Assembly (NCBI RefSeq): GCF_000143885.2
Contig: NC_018581.1
Coordinates: 5,208,001 to 5,272,000, forward strand
Direction of reading: 5' to 3'
Length of the DNA: 64,000 bases
Source of the DNA: Gordonia sp. KTR9
GTDB taxonomy: Bacteria; Actinomycetota; Actinomycetes; Mycobacteriales; Mycobacteriaceae
Both the position numbers and the translations under genes were made by a program. The notes under the pieces were generated by a model. The model was given only the letters and a program-made list of their open reading frames with translations, had not been told where the DNA came from and did no database searches. Each line of letters starts with the position of its first letter. The first letter of the stretch is position 1. This document shows positions 8,054-16,204 of this stretch, piece by piece.

Positions 8054-8641
8054 TCATCGGAGAACTCCGTGCACGACCAGTGCACTGAGCTGATCGGCCC
8101 ACGCGGTGTCGAATTCGCGGTCGTCGAGCAACAGTGCGTGCAACATCGCCGCCCCGCCGACGGCCTCGATGAGCCGGTCCGGATCCACATCCGGGTGCAC
8201 CTCGCCGCGCTCCACCGCGACCACCAGCCGGTCACGCAACGCGCCGAACACGTCCGCGAAGCCGGCGTGCACGCGCGCCGCGAGCTCGGGTTCGGCAGCC
8301 ATGTCCGAGATGAGCCCGGGCAGTGCGGCGCGGGTCACCGGGCTGGCGAACAGATCGCGCGCCGCCGCCACCATGATCCGGAGATCGGCCTCGACCGCAC
8401 CCCTGGACGGCGGTAGCCGCGCCATCCGGGAGAACGCCACATCGTGCACCAGCTCCGCCTTGCCCGACCAGCGGCGGTAGAGCGCGGTCTTCGTCGTCCC
8501 CGCGCGATCAGCGATCGCGGCCATCGTCAGCTTGCGGTATCCGACGTCGACGAGTAGCTCCGCCGCGGCGTCGAGCACCGCCGAGTCGATACGGGGGTCA
8601 CGCGGACGCCCCGAGGCAACTCCTGTCGTCTCAGCGCTCAT
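8054..8641 (-). CDS. TetR-family transcriptional regulator
   Basis: A 195-residue TetR repressor. The helix-turn-helix spans about residues 25-65 (LTMAAIADRAGTTKTALYRRWSGKAELV). The C-terminal ligand domain resembles the TetR_C_16/AcrR-like group found on small-molecule-responsive repressors. It is divergent from the phosphotransferase gene at 8756, and an inverted repeat (CGCTAC-N5-GTAGCG) sits in the shared 114-base promoter region, so it probably represses both itself, with the three genes behind it, and the divergent pair. Confidence 0.93.
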   Translation of the reverse strand: MSAETTGVASGRPRDPRIDSAVLDAAAELLVDVGYRKLTMAAIADRAGTTKTALYRRWSGKAELVHDVAFSRMARLPPSRGAVEADLRIMVAAARDLFASPVTRAALPGLISDMAAEPELAARVHAGFADVFGALRDRLVVAVERGEVHPDVDPDRLIEAVGGAAMLHALLLDDREFDTAWADQLSALVVHGVLR

Positions 8642-8707
8642 CGCCCACCTTCCCGTCGGAGATTTCCCGAAGTCGCTGCGAACCGCGCGACCGTTCTGAT
8701 GTCATAA

Positions 8708-8724
8708 CGCTACTCACCGTAGCG
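8708..8724. promoter_or_regulatory. Candidate TetR operator between divergent genes
   Basis: CGCTAC-tcacc-GTAGCG is a six-base inverted repeat with a five-base centre. It is positioned midway between the TetR start (8641) and the phosphotransferase start (8756). The placement and size suit a TetR dimer. Assignment to this regulator is inference. Confidence 0.5.
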
Positions 8725-8755
8725 AATCTGTCGGTAATGATCTCTGGGGGTGCCC

Positions 8756-9889
8756 ATGGCCACCGAACCCGCCGTCGAGCAGGTCGACCACCTGCAACGC
8801 TCCAGCCGGGACAACACCTCGGTCCCGGACACGCTCGCACGCTGGCTGGCCGAGCAGGACGACACTCCCGACGCCGCGCCCGAGGTCACGGTGGCCGCCG
8901 GCGTCGACAGCAACGGCATGTCGTCGGAGACCATCCCCGTGTCGGTGTCCTGGCCCGGGGAGCCCACCCGGCACTGGGTGATGCGGATGGCCCCGTCGAG
9001 CGCCGACGTCCCCGTCTTCCGCTCCTACCGGATGGATCACCAGTACGAGACGATGCGGTTGATCGCACGGTTCAGCGACGTCCCGGTCCCCGCGGTCCAC
9101 CACCTCGAGCCCAGCGGCTCACTGCTGGGTGCGCCGTTCTTCCTGATGGACCGATGCGAGGGCGAGGTCCCGCCCGACGTGATGCCGTACACGTTCGGCG
9201 ACAACTGGTTCGGGGACGCCGCCGAGTCCGACCGCCGCCGCGCCCAGGAGTCGGTCGTCGGGGTGATCGCCGACCTCCACTCCATCCCCGACGCGGCGCG
9301 GCACTTCGGCTTCCTCGCCGACGACCTCCCCGCCGGCGACACCCTCCTCGCCCGTCTGCTCGCCTGGCTTCGGGATTGGTACGACTTCTCGGTGGACGGA
9401 ATCGGTCGGTCGCCTCTGGTCGAACGGGCACTCGCCTGGCTGGCCGACAACTTCCCCGACGATATCGCGAGGACCGAACCCGTTCTGTCCTGGGGTGATT
9501 CACGTATCGGGAACGTGATGTTCGTCGATTTCACCCCCACGGCGGTCCTCGACTGGGAGATGGCGCGCACCGGTCCACGCGAACTCGACATCGCCTGGGT
9601 GGTGTTCGCGCACCGGGTCTTTCAGGAACTGGCGACGATGGCGGGCCTCCCGGGTCTGCCGGACCTGCTGCGTGAGAACGACGTCCGCGACACCTACCGG
9701 CAGCGAACCGGCGTCGAACTGGGCGACCTGCGCTGGTTCTACGTGCACGCCGCGGTGCAGTGGTGCTGCGTCTTCATGCGCACCGGCGCCCGCCGCGTGC
9801 ACTTCGGCGAACTCGAACGCCCCGACGACGTCGACGGCACCCTGTTCTACCACCGACCATTGCTCGAACGACTCCTCGAGGAGGACTGA
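8756..9889 (+). CDS. APH-family phosphotransferase (Rv3168-like)
   Basis: A 377-residue kinase-fold protein. The catalytic loop reads WGDSRIGN where classical family members have HGDxxxxN; the Asp and Asn are kept. The metal-binding LDWEMA follows 20 residues later. The Trp-for-His form occurs in mycobacterial relatives such as Rv3168, so it is not a defect. The ATG at 8756 is preferred to the GTG two codons earlier because GGGGG lies five bases before it. It ends four bases before the next gene, with which it forms a two-gene unit divergent from TetR. The natural substrate is unknown; in such contexts the family probably acts in lipid or steroid metabolism. Confidence 0.88.
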   Translation: MATEPAVEQVDHLQRSSRDNTSVPDTLARWLAEQDDTPDAAPEVTVAAGVDSNGMSSETIPVSVSWPGEPTRHWVMRMAPSSADVPVFRSYRMDHQYETMRLIARFSDVPVPAVHHLEPSGSLLGAPFFLMDRCEGEVPPDVMPYTFGDNWFGDAAESDRRRAQESVVGVIADLHSIPDAARHFGFLADDLPAGDTLLARLLAWLRDWYDFSVDGIGRSPLVERALAWLADNFPDDIARTEPVLSWGDSRIGNVMFVDFTPTAVLDWEMARTGPRELDIAWVVFAHRVFQELATMAGLPGLPDLLRENDVRDTYRQRTGVELGDLRWFYVHAAVQWCCVFMRTGARRVHFGELERPDDVDGTLFYHRPLLERLLEED

Positions 9890-9893
9890 TCGC

Positions 9894-11039
9894 ATGAGCC
9901 GATCCGGCCTGGGACCGATGGACGAATATCCCATTCATCAACTACCGCAGCCGATCGCGTGGCCGGGCAACAGCGACCGGAACTTCTACGACCGCGCCTA
10001 TCTGAACGCGCACGACCGCAGCGGCACCATCTTCCTCATCACCGGCATCGGGTACTACCCCAACCTCGGCGTCAAGGACGCCTTCGTCCTGATCCGGCGG
10101 CGGAGGCCCGACGGGATCGACACCCAGACCGCTGTGCACTTCGGTGACGCCATCGACGACAACCGGCTCGAACAGCGCGTCGGCAACTATCGATTGGCCG
10201 TCGACGATCCGCTGCGCGCCCTCCACCTGACGGTCGCCGAGACCGAGGGCATCGCCCTGGATCTGCACTGGGAGGGCCTGTTCGACGCCCTGCTCGAGCA
10301 ACCGCACGTGATGCGGCAGGGCTCGAAGGTCACCCTCGACGCGCAACGGTTCGCGCAGGTCGGCAGCTGGCGCGGATCGATCACCATCGACGGTGAACAC
10401 ATCGACGTGGACCCGTCGACCTGGGTCGGGACCCGGGATCGGTCGTGGGGAATCCGGCCGGTCGGTGAGCCCGAACCGGCCGGACGGCCGTCGGACCCGC
10501 CGTTCGAAGGCATGTGGTGGCTGTACGTCCCGATGGCCTTCGACGACTTCCAGCTCGTCGTCATCATCCAGGAGGACCCCGACGGTTACCGCACGCTCAA
10601 CGACTGTTCGCGCGTCTGGAAGGACGGGCGCGTGGAGCAACTCGGGTGGCCCCGGGTCTCGGTCGACTACGCACCCGGCACCCGGGTCCCCACCGGCGCC
10701 ACGATCTCCACAACCGGCGCGGGCGGCTCAGAAGTGACGCTGACGGTCCACTCGCTGCTCCCCGTGCCGATCCACGTGGGCGGCGGATACGGCGGCGACC
10801 CCGATTGGGCCCACGGCGTCTGGCGTGGAGCGGACTTCACCGAACGCCTCACCTACGACATGACCAGCGCCGAGATCGTCGGGCGCACGCCGTTCGGGGT
10901 GATCGACCACGTCGGACGCGCCGAATGTCGTGAGGCCGACGGCACCACCCGCACCGGATGGGGACTCTTCGAACACGGGGCGCTGGGCCGGCACGACCCG
11001 TCCGGTTTCGCAGACTGGCTCAGCGTCGCGCCGGGGTGA
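9894..11039 (+). CDS. DUF7064/7065-type protein partnered with a phosphotransferase
   Basis: A 381-residue soluble protein. Two beta-rich halves with many Trp and Gly residues (for example GTRDRSWGIRPVG, FEGMWWLYVPMAFDDFQLVV) fit the CrtC-like, lipocalin-related fold of the DUF7064/DUF7065 families. No signal peptide is present. The ATG is preceded by GAGGAGG that overlaps the end of the phosphotransferase gene, so translation is probably coupled. The pairing of this family with APH-type kinases suggests a shared, unidentified hydrophobic substrate. The family assignment is from memory of motifs and not certain. Confidence 0.7.
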   Translation: MSRSGLGPMDEYPIHQLPQPIAWPGNSDRNFYDRAYLNAHDRSGTIFLITGIGYYPNLGVKDAFVLIRRRRPDGIDTQTAVHFGDAIDDNRLEQRVGNYRLAVDDPLRALHLTVAETEGIALDLHWEGLFDALLEQPHVMRQGSKVTLDAQRFAQVGSWRGSITIDGEHIDVDPSTWVGTRDRSWGIRPVGEPEPAGRPSDPPFEGMWWLYVPMAFDDFQLVVIIQEDPDGYRTLNDCSRVWKDGRVEQLGWPRVSVDYAPGTRVPTGATISTTGAGGSEVTLTVHSLLPVPIHVGGGYGGDPDWAHGVWRGADFTERLTYDMTSAEIVGRTPFGVIDHVGRAECREADGTTRTGWGLFEHGALGRHDPSGFADWLSVAPG

Positions 11040-11046
11040 GGGCCGC

Positions 11047-11715
11047 CTAGTCGACTGCGCGAAGCCGATATCCCATGCCGCGCACCGTCTCCAGTCGATG
11101 CGAGCCGATCTTGTTCCGGAGCGCCCGCACATAGACGTCGACGACGTTCGAGGCCGGGTCGAAGTCGTAACCCCAGACGTGGCCGAGGATCTGCTCGCGG
11201 GACAGCACCTGATCGGGGTGCCGGAGAAACACCTCCAGCAGTGCGAATTCGCGCGCGGTGAGATCGATCGTGTCCGTGCCCACCCGCGCCCGCCGCGACT
11301 TCAGATCCAACCGCAGATCCCCGGCGGCCAACAGGTTCTCCGACGCGACGGCCGAGTCGTCGACGAGCCGGAGCCGGATTCGGGCGAGCAGTTCGGCGAA
11401 TTGGAAGGGCTTGGTCATGTAGTCGTTGGCCCCGCCTTCGAGCCCACTCACCGTGTCGCTCACGCTGTCTCGGGCGGTGAGCACGACCACCGGCGTCGTG
11501 ATCCCCTCGCCTCGCATGCAGTACAGCACGTCGAACCCGTCCATCGACGGCAGACCGATGTCGAGGACGACCATGTCGAAACCGCCGCCGCGCACGGCTT
11601 CGAGCGCCGACAGTCCGTCGGACACGTGCTCGGTGCTGTATCCCGCCGCACGCAAGCCGTTGCCGATGAACGAGGCGATCCTCGCGTCGTCTTCGGCGAT
11701 CAGAACACGGCTCAT
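11047..11715 (-). CDS. OmpR/PhoB-family response regulator
   Basis: A 222-residue two-domain regulator. The receiver domain has the acidic pair ED-D (residues 8-10), phospho-acceptor Asp52 in VVLDIGLPSMDG, Thr/Ser in LTAR and Lys in TKPF. The C-terminal winged helix (LTAREFALLEVFLRHPDQVLSREQ, ending VRGMGYRL) binds DNA. Its start codon overlaps the stop of... the histidine-kinase gene's last codons by the ATGA arrangement: the regulator's ATG (11715-11713) shares bases with the kinase stop (11714-11712). The kinase is upstream on this strand, which is the reverse of the more common regulator-first order. Confidence 0.95.
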   Translation of the reverse strand: MSRVLIAEDDARIASFIGNGLRAAGYSTEHVSDGLSALEAVRGGGFDMVVLDIGLPSMDGFDVLYCMRGEGITTPVVVLTARDSVSDTVSGLEGGANDYMTKPFQFAELLARIRLRLVDDSAVASENLLAAGDLRLDLKSRRARVGTDTIDLTAREFALLEVFLRHPDQVLSREQILGHVWGYDFDPASNVVDVYVRALRNKIGSHRLETVRGMGYRLRAVD

Positions 11716-13295
11716 CGCCGTTCTCCTTCTCCTGGCGCCGACGGCGCCGCGCCGGCGTACGAGTTGTCGGGGGCCGGGACGTCGATGCCGAACGTCGCAC
11801 CGTGACCCGGGATGCTTCGCACCCAGGCAACGCCATGATGGGCGTCGGCGATGGCACGCACGATCGCCAGACCCAGGCCGGCGCCGGCCGAGTGCTCCGG
11901 TGCCGACGCGCTCCGGCCGCGCTGGAAACGTTCGAAGATCCGCGCCGCGTCCTCCTGCTCGATGCCCGGACCGTCATCGGTGATCCAGATCGACAGGTGG
12001 CGTTGCGTGCCAGCACCGGCGAACCGTGACCCCAGCTGGATCACGGAGCCGTCGTGGGTGTGGCGGACCGCGTTCGACGCGTATTGCAGCATCGCCTGGG
12101 TGATCCGCTCGTGGTCGACGATGCACGTCCCCTCGGCAACCTCCATGAGCAACCACTCCCGATCACCGAGCGGCTGGACCTTCGACTCGATGTCGAGCAT
12201 CAGCTGAGCCGCATCAGCCGTCCTGGCAACCACGAAGTCGGGTTGCTCGGATTTCGCCAACAGCAGCAGGTCCCCGACGATGCGCCCCATGCGACCCAGC
12301 TCGCTGTCGACGAGGTCGAGCGTCTTGCGTCGTTCCTCCGGATCATCGGGCAACAGCTCGAGATGACCGCGCACGACCGTGATGGGTGTGCGCAGTTCGT
12401 GGCCGGCGTCGTCGACGAACTGACGCTGCGTCGTGTAGGCGTCCTCGATGCGGTCGAGCATCGCGTTGAACGTCTGCGCCAGCGCGGCCACGTCATCACG
12501 TCCGATGACCGGCACGCGTGCGGTGAGGTCGTTCTCACTGATCTCCGCGGCGACCACCCGCACGCTGCGCACCGGCGCCAGAATCCGGCCGGCGACCAGG
12601 TAGGCGACACCGGTGGTGACGATCATGCCGGCCAGGCCGACGATCGCGAGGACCCGCATCGTGCGGTCCACCAACTCCCTCCCGGGATCGGTGTAGATGC
12701 CGACGATGAACGTCCCCGGCTGCGCCGCCGCCGGGTCGGCCGGGGACGCACCGACCGGCTCCAGATCGACCTTCCCCCAGCGGATCTCACCGTGGTCGGT
12801 CATCAGCACACCGGCCGGACCGGTCTGGGCTCGCAGCTCGTCGAGCACCCGGGGTCCCTCGCCCGCAGCCGGCCATGCATTACCCGGCAGTTCCAGGATC
12901 TCGGTGTCACCGACGACACCGGCCATGACCTCGCCCTGCCCGGCAGACTGCCGGGACAGGAACACCTCGAGCAGCCGTGACACCGAGGTGAACGGTTCGG
13001 TGGTCGTCGGGTCGACCCCCTCGGCCGCGAACGTCCGGAACTCGCTGGCCTCCTGCGCGACGTCATGATTGGCCCGGCTGTCGACGTCGCGGAGCAGCAG
13101 GTTGCGGGTCACCACGAACACCACCGCCAGCAGCAGGAACGTGGTGAGCATGATCCAGGCCGTGATACGCCAGCGCGCCGAGAGCGCGGGGCGCTGTCGC
13201 ACACCCACGCTCTCGGCTGTTCTCGGCCCGCTCGCTCCGCTCCCGGCGCCGGCTGATCTCGGCCCGTCGGCGTCGTCAGTCGTCCTGGTCGTCAT
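11712..13295 (-). CDS. Membrane sensor histidine kinase
   Basis: About 527 residues. After a short cytosolic N-terminus there is a first membrane span (about residues 43-68), an extracytoplasmic sensor domain of roughly 150 residues, a second span (VLAIVGLAGMIVTTGVAYLVAG), a HAMP linker, the HisKA motif with phospho-accepting His in GHELRTPIT (near residue 299), then an ATPase domain with the N box (QYASNAVRHT), DDGPGIE and GAGLGLAIV. The ATG at 13295 is chosen because longer starts translate the preceding gene's Asp-rich tail out of frame into an improbable Thr-rich leader. The gene thereby overlaps the acidic exported-protein gene by 20 bases. It feeds the response regulator at 11715. Confidence 0.92.
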   Translation of the reverse strand: MTTRTTDDADGPRSAGAGSGASGPRTAESVGVRQRPALSARWRITAWIMLTTFLLLAVVFVVTRNLLLRDVDSRANHDVAQEASEFRTFAAEGVDPTTTEPFTSVSRLLEVFLSRQSAGQGEVMAGVVGDTEILELPGNAWPAAGEGPRVLDELRAQTGPAGVLMTDHGEIRWGKVDLEPVGASPADPAAAQPGTFIVGIYTDPGRELVDRTMRVLAIVGLAGMIVTTGVAYLVAGRILAPVRSVRVVAAEISENDLTARVPVIGRDDVAALAQTFNAMLDRIEDAYTTQRQFVDDAGHELRTPITVVRGHLELLPDDPEERRKTLDLVDSELGRMGRIVGDLLLLAKSEQPDFVVARTADAAQLMLDIESKVQPLGDREWLLMEVAEGTCIVDHERITQAMLQYASNAVRHTHDGSVIQLGSRFAGAGTQRHLSIWITDDGPGIEQEDAARIFERFQRGRSASAPEHSAGAGLGLAIVRAIADAHHGVAWVRSIPGHGATFGIDVPAPDNSYAGAAPSAPGEGERR

Positions 13296-13683
13296 CGATG
13301 CCATCGTCCCAGTCGTCGCCCTGGTCGTCGCTCTGGTCATCCCGGTTGTCGTCCTGATCGTCCCAGCCGCCGCGATCGTCGTCGCAGTCGTCGTCGCGGT
13401 CGACCGCCCGGACGTCGCACCAGTCATCGTCGTCGGAGTTCAGATTCGGCGGGACGGCCCGCTGGACCGGCGCACCGGCCGGGATCTGCGGAACGGGCGC
13501 AGGGGCCGGTGGGGTCTGGGCCTTGGGCGCCGCGGTCTGGGCCGTCTGCGACGCGACATCGACCGGCACCGCGTCGGACGCCAGGTCGGGCTCGGGCGAA
13601 CGGATGAGGAAGAAGCTGGCGGTCACGACAGCGACCGCGAGCGCACCGAGAGCGAGGGTGGCGAGTACTCGTGAGATCTTCAT
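13276..13683 (-). CDS. Exported protein with an aspartate-rich C-terminus
   Basis: A 135-residue protein. Residues 1-27 (MKISRVLATLALGALAVAVV...) are a signal peptide or anchor. A Pro/Ala/Gln-rich linker follows, and the last 52 residues hold 29 Asp with only two Cys and three Trp. Such a tail should bind divalent cations such as Ca or Mg, or act as a strong polyanion. It is immediately upstream of, and overlaps, the sensor kinase gene, so the three genes are likely one transcript. I infer it could be a ligand-binding accessory to the sensor. The ATG at 13683 is chosen for the signal peptide; an ATG 12 codons upstream is possible, and neither has a strong ribosome-binding site. Confidence 0.72.
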   Translation of the reverse strand: MKISRVLATLALGALAVAVVTASFFLIRSPEPDLASDAVPVDVASQTAQTAAPKAQTPPAPAPVPQIPAGAPVQRAVPPNLNSDDDDWCDVRAVDRDDDCDDDRGGWDDQDDNRDDQSDDQGDDWDDGIDDDQDD

Positions 13684-13723
13684 GCCGACGACTCTGTCGG
13701 ACTCCGGTGAGCCGCCCATGAGT

Positions 13724-13749
13724 CGTAGATGAAGGTTTTTTCATCTACG
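13724..13749 (-). terminator. Perfect 10-bp hairpin at a gene end
   Basis: CGTAGATGAA and TTCATCTACG form a perfect 10-base stem with a six-base loop. The hairpin overlaps the stop codon of the alpha/beta-hydrolase gene and precedes the acidic-protein gene. No T-run follows on the minus strand, so it is a weak terminator at best and might instead act as an attenuator or RNA-stability element. Confidence 0.45.
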
Positions 13750-14878
13750 GGTCGCGGCGGTCCAGTCCGTTCAGGAACTCGTCGATCCGCGGCCAGGTGT
13801 ACTCGACCGCGGCGGACCCGGCGATCAGCCCGAGATGACTGGTCTCGACGGTGGTGAAGTCCACGTGCGGCGACCCCGCCAGGAGTTCGACCCCGTGATG
13901 GGCCGCCGCCCAGCTGACGATCGCGTCCCGGTGACTGCCGAACAGCGCGACCGGTACCGCGACCTCGGCGAGATCGACGACGCGGCCGTCGAAGTCGAGC
14001 ACGCCCTCGGCCAGCTCGCCGCGCATGATGAAGTTCTCCCACATCTGCTCGGACACCTTGCCCGGGTAGCCGGGCATCGTCTCCTGGAACCGGTCGATGG
14101 CCTTCATCCGCGCGAGGGCGTCGGTGTCGTCGGCGTTGCGCAGGATGTACCCGGGCTTCTTCAGTTCGCGCTGCCACGCCGTACCTCGGTAGGCGAGGCG
14201 CACCAGCGGCGCGGGAATCCCGCCGAGTGCGCGCAGGACCAGCTTCACCGGTGTCGCACCGACGGGCCGCATCACGTTCTTCACCAGCGGATAGGGCGGG
14301 ACCTTGGCGTAATCGAGCGGAGTCCCGACCGCGACCACCGAGGCCAGCGGCAGATCCGGGTTCGCGGCCGCGGTCAGCAGGGCGATTGTCCCGCCGATGC
14401 TCCAGGCCAGCACGTCGACGTCGGCGGTACCCGACGGCGAGCCGGACTCACGCCGGTCGTCGGTGCCGTAGAAGTCCGCGACCGTCGCGGCGACGGCCCC
14501 GGGGACGATGTCGTCGAAGAAGTCGGCGAACCCCAGGTGACGGTCGGCGCGGGTCATGTCGCCGAAGTCGAGCACGTAGGGGACCCGGCCGGTCGACAGC
14601 AGGAACTGCACCACGGACAGTCCCTCGGCGAGGTCGTAGCACGCCGTCGACACCGCGAGCGGCGGGATCAGCAGCACCGGCCGGCGTCCGGTGCCGACGG
14701 CCGCGACCACCTCGTCGTCGCTGCCGTACCGCCGCAGTGTGCGATGCGGCCCGTCGGCGATGAGCGTGTGCGGGGTCTCGTGCGACTCACCGATCTGTCC
14801 GCCGCGCGCCAGATGAACCAGCGTCGCGACGCCGTCGAAGCCTCCCACCACTACCTCCCAGTCGTCACCCGGGGACAT
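13745..14878 (-). CDS. Alpha/beta hydrolase, PHA-synthase-like
   Basis: A 377-residue alpha/beta-hydrolase. The oxyanion-hole region LLIPPLAVSTACYDL, the nucleophile elbow AWSIGG (Ser near residue 159), and the C-terminal TSHLGLIAG with the catalytic His match the PhaC/PhaZ-like branch. True PHA synthases use Cys in this box, so the Ser here argues for an esterase or depolymerase activity. It has no signal peptide. It is monocistronic on its strand, next to a hairpin, and divergent from the DJ-1-like gene. Confidence 0.85.
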   Translation of the reverse strand: MSPGDDWEVVVGGFDGVATLVHLARGGQIGESHETPHTLIADGPHRTLRRYGSDDEVVAAVGTGRRPVLLIPPLAVSTACYDLAEGLSVVQFLLSTGRVPYVLDFGDMTRADRHLGFADFFDDIVPGAVAATVADFYGTDDRRESGSPSGTADVDVLAWSIGGTIALLTAAANPDLPLASVVAVGTPLDYAKVPPYPLVKNVMRPVGATPVKLVLRALGGIPAPLVRLAYRGTAWQRELKKPGYILRNADDTDALARMKAIDRFQETMPGYPGKVSEQMWENFIMRGELAEGVLDFDGRVVDLAEVAVPVALFGSHRDAIVSWAAAHHGVELLAGSPHVDFTTVETSHLGLIAGSAAVEYTWPRIDEFLNGLDRRDP

Positions 14879-15000
14879 TCAACACGCCCCGGTCGGGCCG
14901 GGTCCGGGCGGGGTACGACCGTTTGGTGCGGCACACCTGCGGGTATCGCACCTGACGAGGCACCGCTGCCCTAGGCGGTGCGCATAGGAGGTACACGAGC

Positions 15001-15570
15001 ATGGCCGAAGAACTCAACGGCACCACGATCGCCTTCCTGGTCGCCTCGGAGGGCGCCGAGCAGGTCGAACTCACCGAGCCCTGGAAGTCGGTCGAGGCGT
15101 GCGGCGGAAAGCCCGTCCTGGTGTCCACCGACTCGGGGACCGTCCAGGCGTTCAACCACCTCGACAAGGCCGACACCTTTCCGGTCGACCTCACCCTCGA
15201 GGACGCTCGGGTGATGGATTTCGACGCGCTGGTCCTGCCCGGCGGTGTCGCGAACCCCGACTTCCTGCGTACTTCGGAACCCGCCGTGCGATTCGTGCGC
15301 AGCTTCTTCGACGCGGGCAAGCCGGTGGCGGCCATCTGCCATGCGCCCTGGACCCTCATCGAGGCCGACGTGGTCCGCGGGCGGACGCTCACGTCCTTCC
15401 CGAGCGTGCGGACCGACGTGATCAATGCCGGCGGCACCTGGGTCGACGAGGAGGTCGTGACGTGTCGAGACGGTGACAACGTTCTGATCACCAGTCGCAA
15501 ACCCGACGACCTGGCAGCGTTCAACGCCGCGATCGTGGCCGAAGTCGCCCACAGCAACGTCGCGAGCTGA
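15001..15570 (+). CDS. DJ-1/PfpI-family type 1 glutamine-amidotransferase-like protein
   Basis: A 189-residue DJ-1/PfpI domain protein. The nucleophile-elbow Cys113 is in VAAICHAPW with His114 next to it, and a conserved acidic residue lies near the N-terminus (SEGAEQVEL), the triad found in general-stress proteins and PfpI-type proteases. AGGAGG precedes the ATG. It is probably a cytosolic stress-response enzyme (deglycase, glyoxalase III or peptidase activities have been claimed for the family). It converges with the maleylpyruvate-isomerase-like gene, 19 bases away, with no evident terminator between them. Confidence 0.92.
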   Translation: MAEELNGTTIAFLVASEGAEQVELTEPWKSVEACGGKPVLVSTDSGTVQAFNHLDKADTFPVDLTLEDARVMDFDALVLPGGVANPDFLRTSEPAVRFVRSFFDAGKPVAAICHAPWTLIEADVVRGRTLTSFPSVRTDVINAGGTWVDEEVVTCRDGDNVLITSRKPDDLAAFNAAIVAEVAHSNVAS

Positions 15571-15589
15571 CTTCCCGCGCGGAGGAGCC

Positions 15590-16201
15590 TCAGACCACGG
15601 ACACCGGCGCCGACTCCCGGCCGGTCAGGGTGAGCAGCACCTGCTCGCCCTGGCCGGTGAGTGCTGCCGTCGCCACTGCGGTCGACAGGGCCGAGGCGAG
15701 CACCGACGCCGGTAGCGGGAGATCCGCTCCGATCGCGCGGGAGATGTCGAGGCCGTGCACCGCGAGTTCGAAGGTCCGGGTCGGCAGGTAGTCCGACAGC
15801 ATGATGCCGCCGAACGGCGTCGTCAGCGGACGATCATCCGCTCCCGCAAGGACTTCGACGGCCTGCGCCCGACGTTCCCGCACCCCGGTTCGCGGATCGT
15901 CTCCCAGTGCCAGGCCGGCGTCGACTCCGCGCCGGCGGACCTCGGCGGGGTCGCCGTAGCCGCGGATGGAAGCGAAATACTCTGCGGTGGAATGCAACTC
16001 GACATCCGAGCTCGGCTCGGCAAGGTAGCTGACGACGGTGGTCAGCGATCGACTCGCGTGCCCCACCAGCGATCGCAGCGACCACTCGCCGAGTCCGGGA
16101 CCGTCCCACATGTCGTCGTCGATCAGGTCGACCACTTGCGTCAGATGCTCGGCTCCGGCCGTGAAGTCGTCGATCGCGCGCGGCAGTGCCCCCTCGCTCA
16201 T
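15590..16201 (-). CDS. Mycothiol-dependent maleylpyruvate isomerase family (DinB-like) protein
   Basis: A 203-residue protein of the TIGR03083/MDMPI superfamily, a four-helix metal-binding DinB-like fold that in known members uses mycothiol. The N-terminal GPGLGEWSLRSLVGHASRSL motif and the later TFELAVHGLDIS each supply a conserved His. It starts three bases after the OPT transporter, so the two are co-transcribed. The substrate is not predictable. Presence of this family fits a mycothiol-making actinobacterium. Confidence 0.85.
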   Translation of the reverse strand: MSEGALPRAIDDFTAGAEHLTQVVDLIDDDMWDGPGLGEWSLRSLVGHASRSLTTVVSYLAEPSSDVELHSTAEYFASIRGYGDPAEVRRRGVDAGLALGDDPRTGVRERRAQAVEVLAGADDRPLTTPFGGIMLSDYLPTRTFELAVHGLDISRAIGADLPLPASVLASALSTAVATAALTGQGEQVLLTLTGRESAPVSVV

Positions 16202-16204
16202 CCC

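Noticed and set aside
8756..9889. Aminoglycoside-resistance gene
   Set aside because: Catalytic His is Trp as in Rv3168-type proteins, and the gene is paired with a conserved non-resistance partner.
13745..14878. Polyhydroxyalkanoate synthase
   Set aside because: The nucleophile box has Ser (AWSIGG), whereas PhaC needs Cys; no phasin or phaA/B genes are near.
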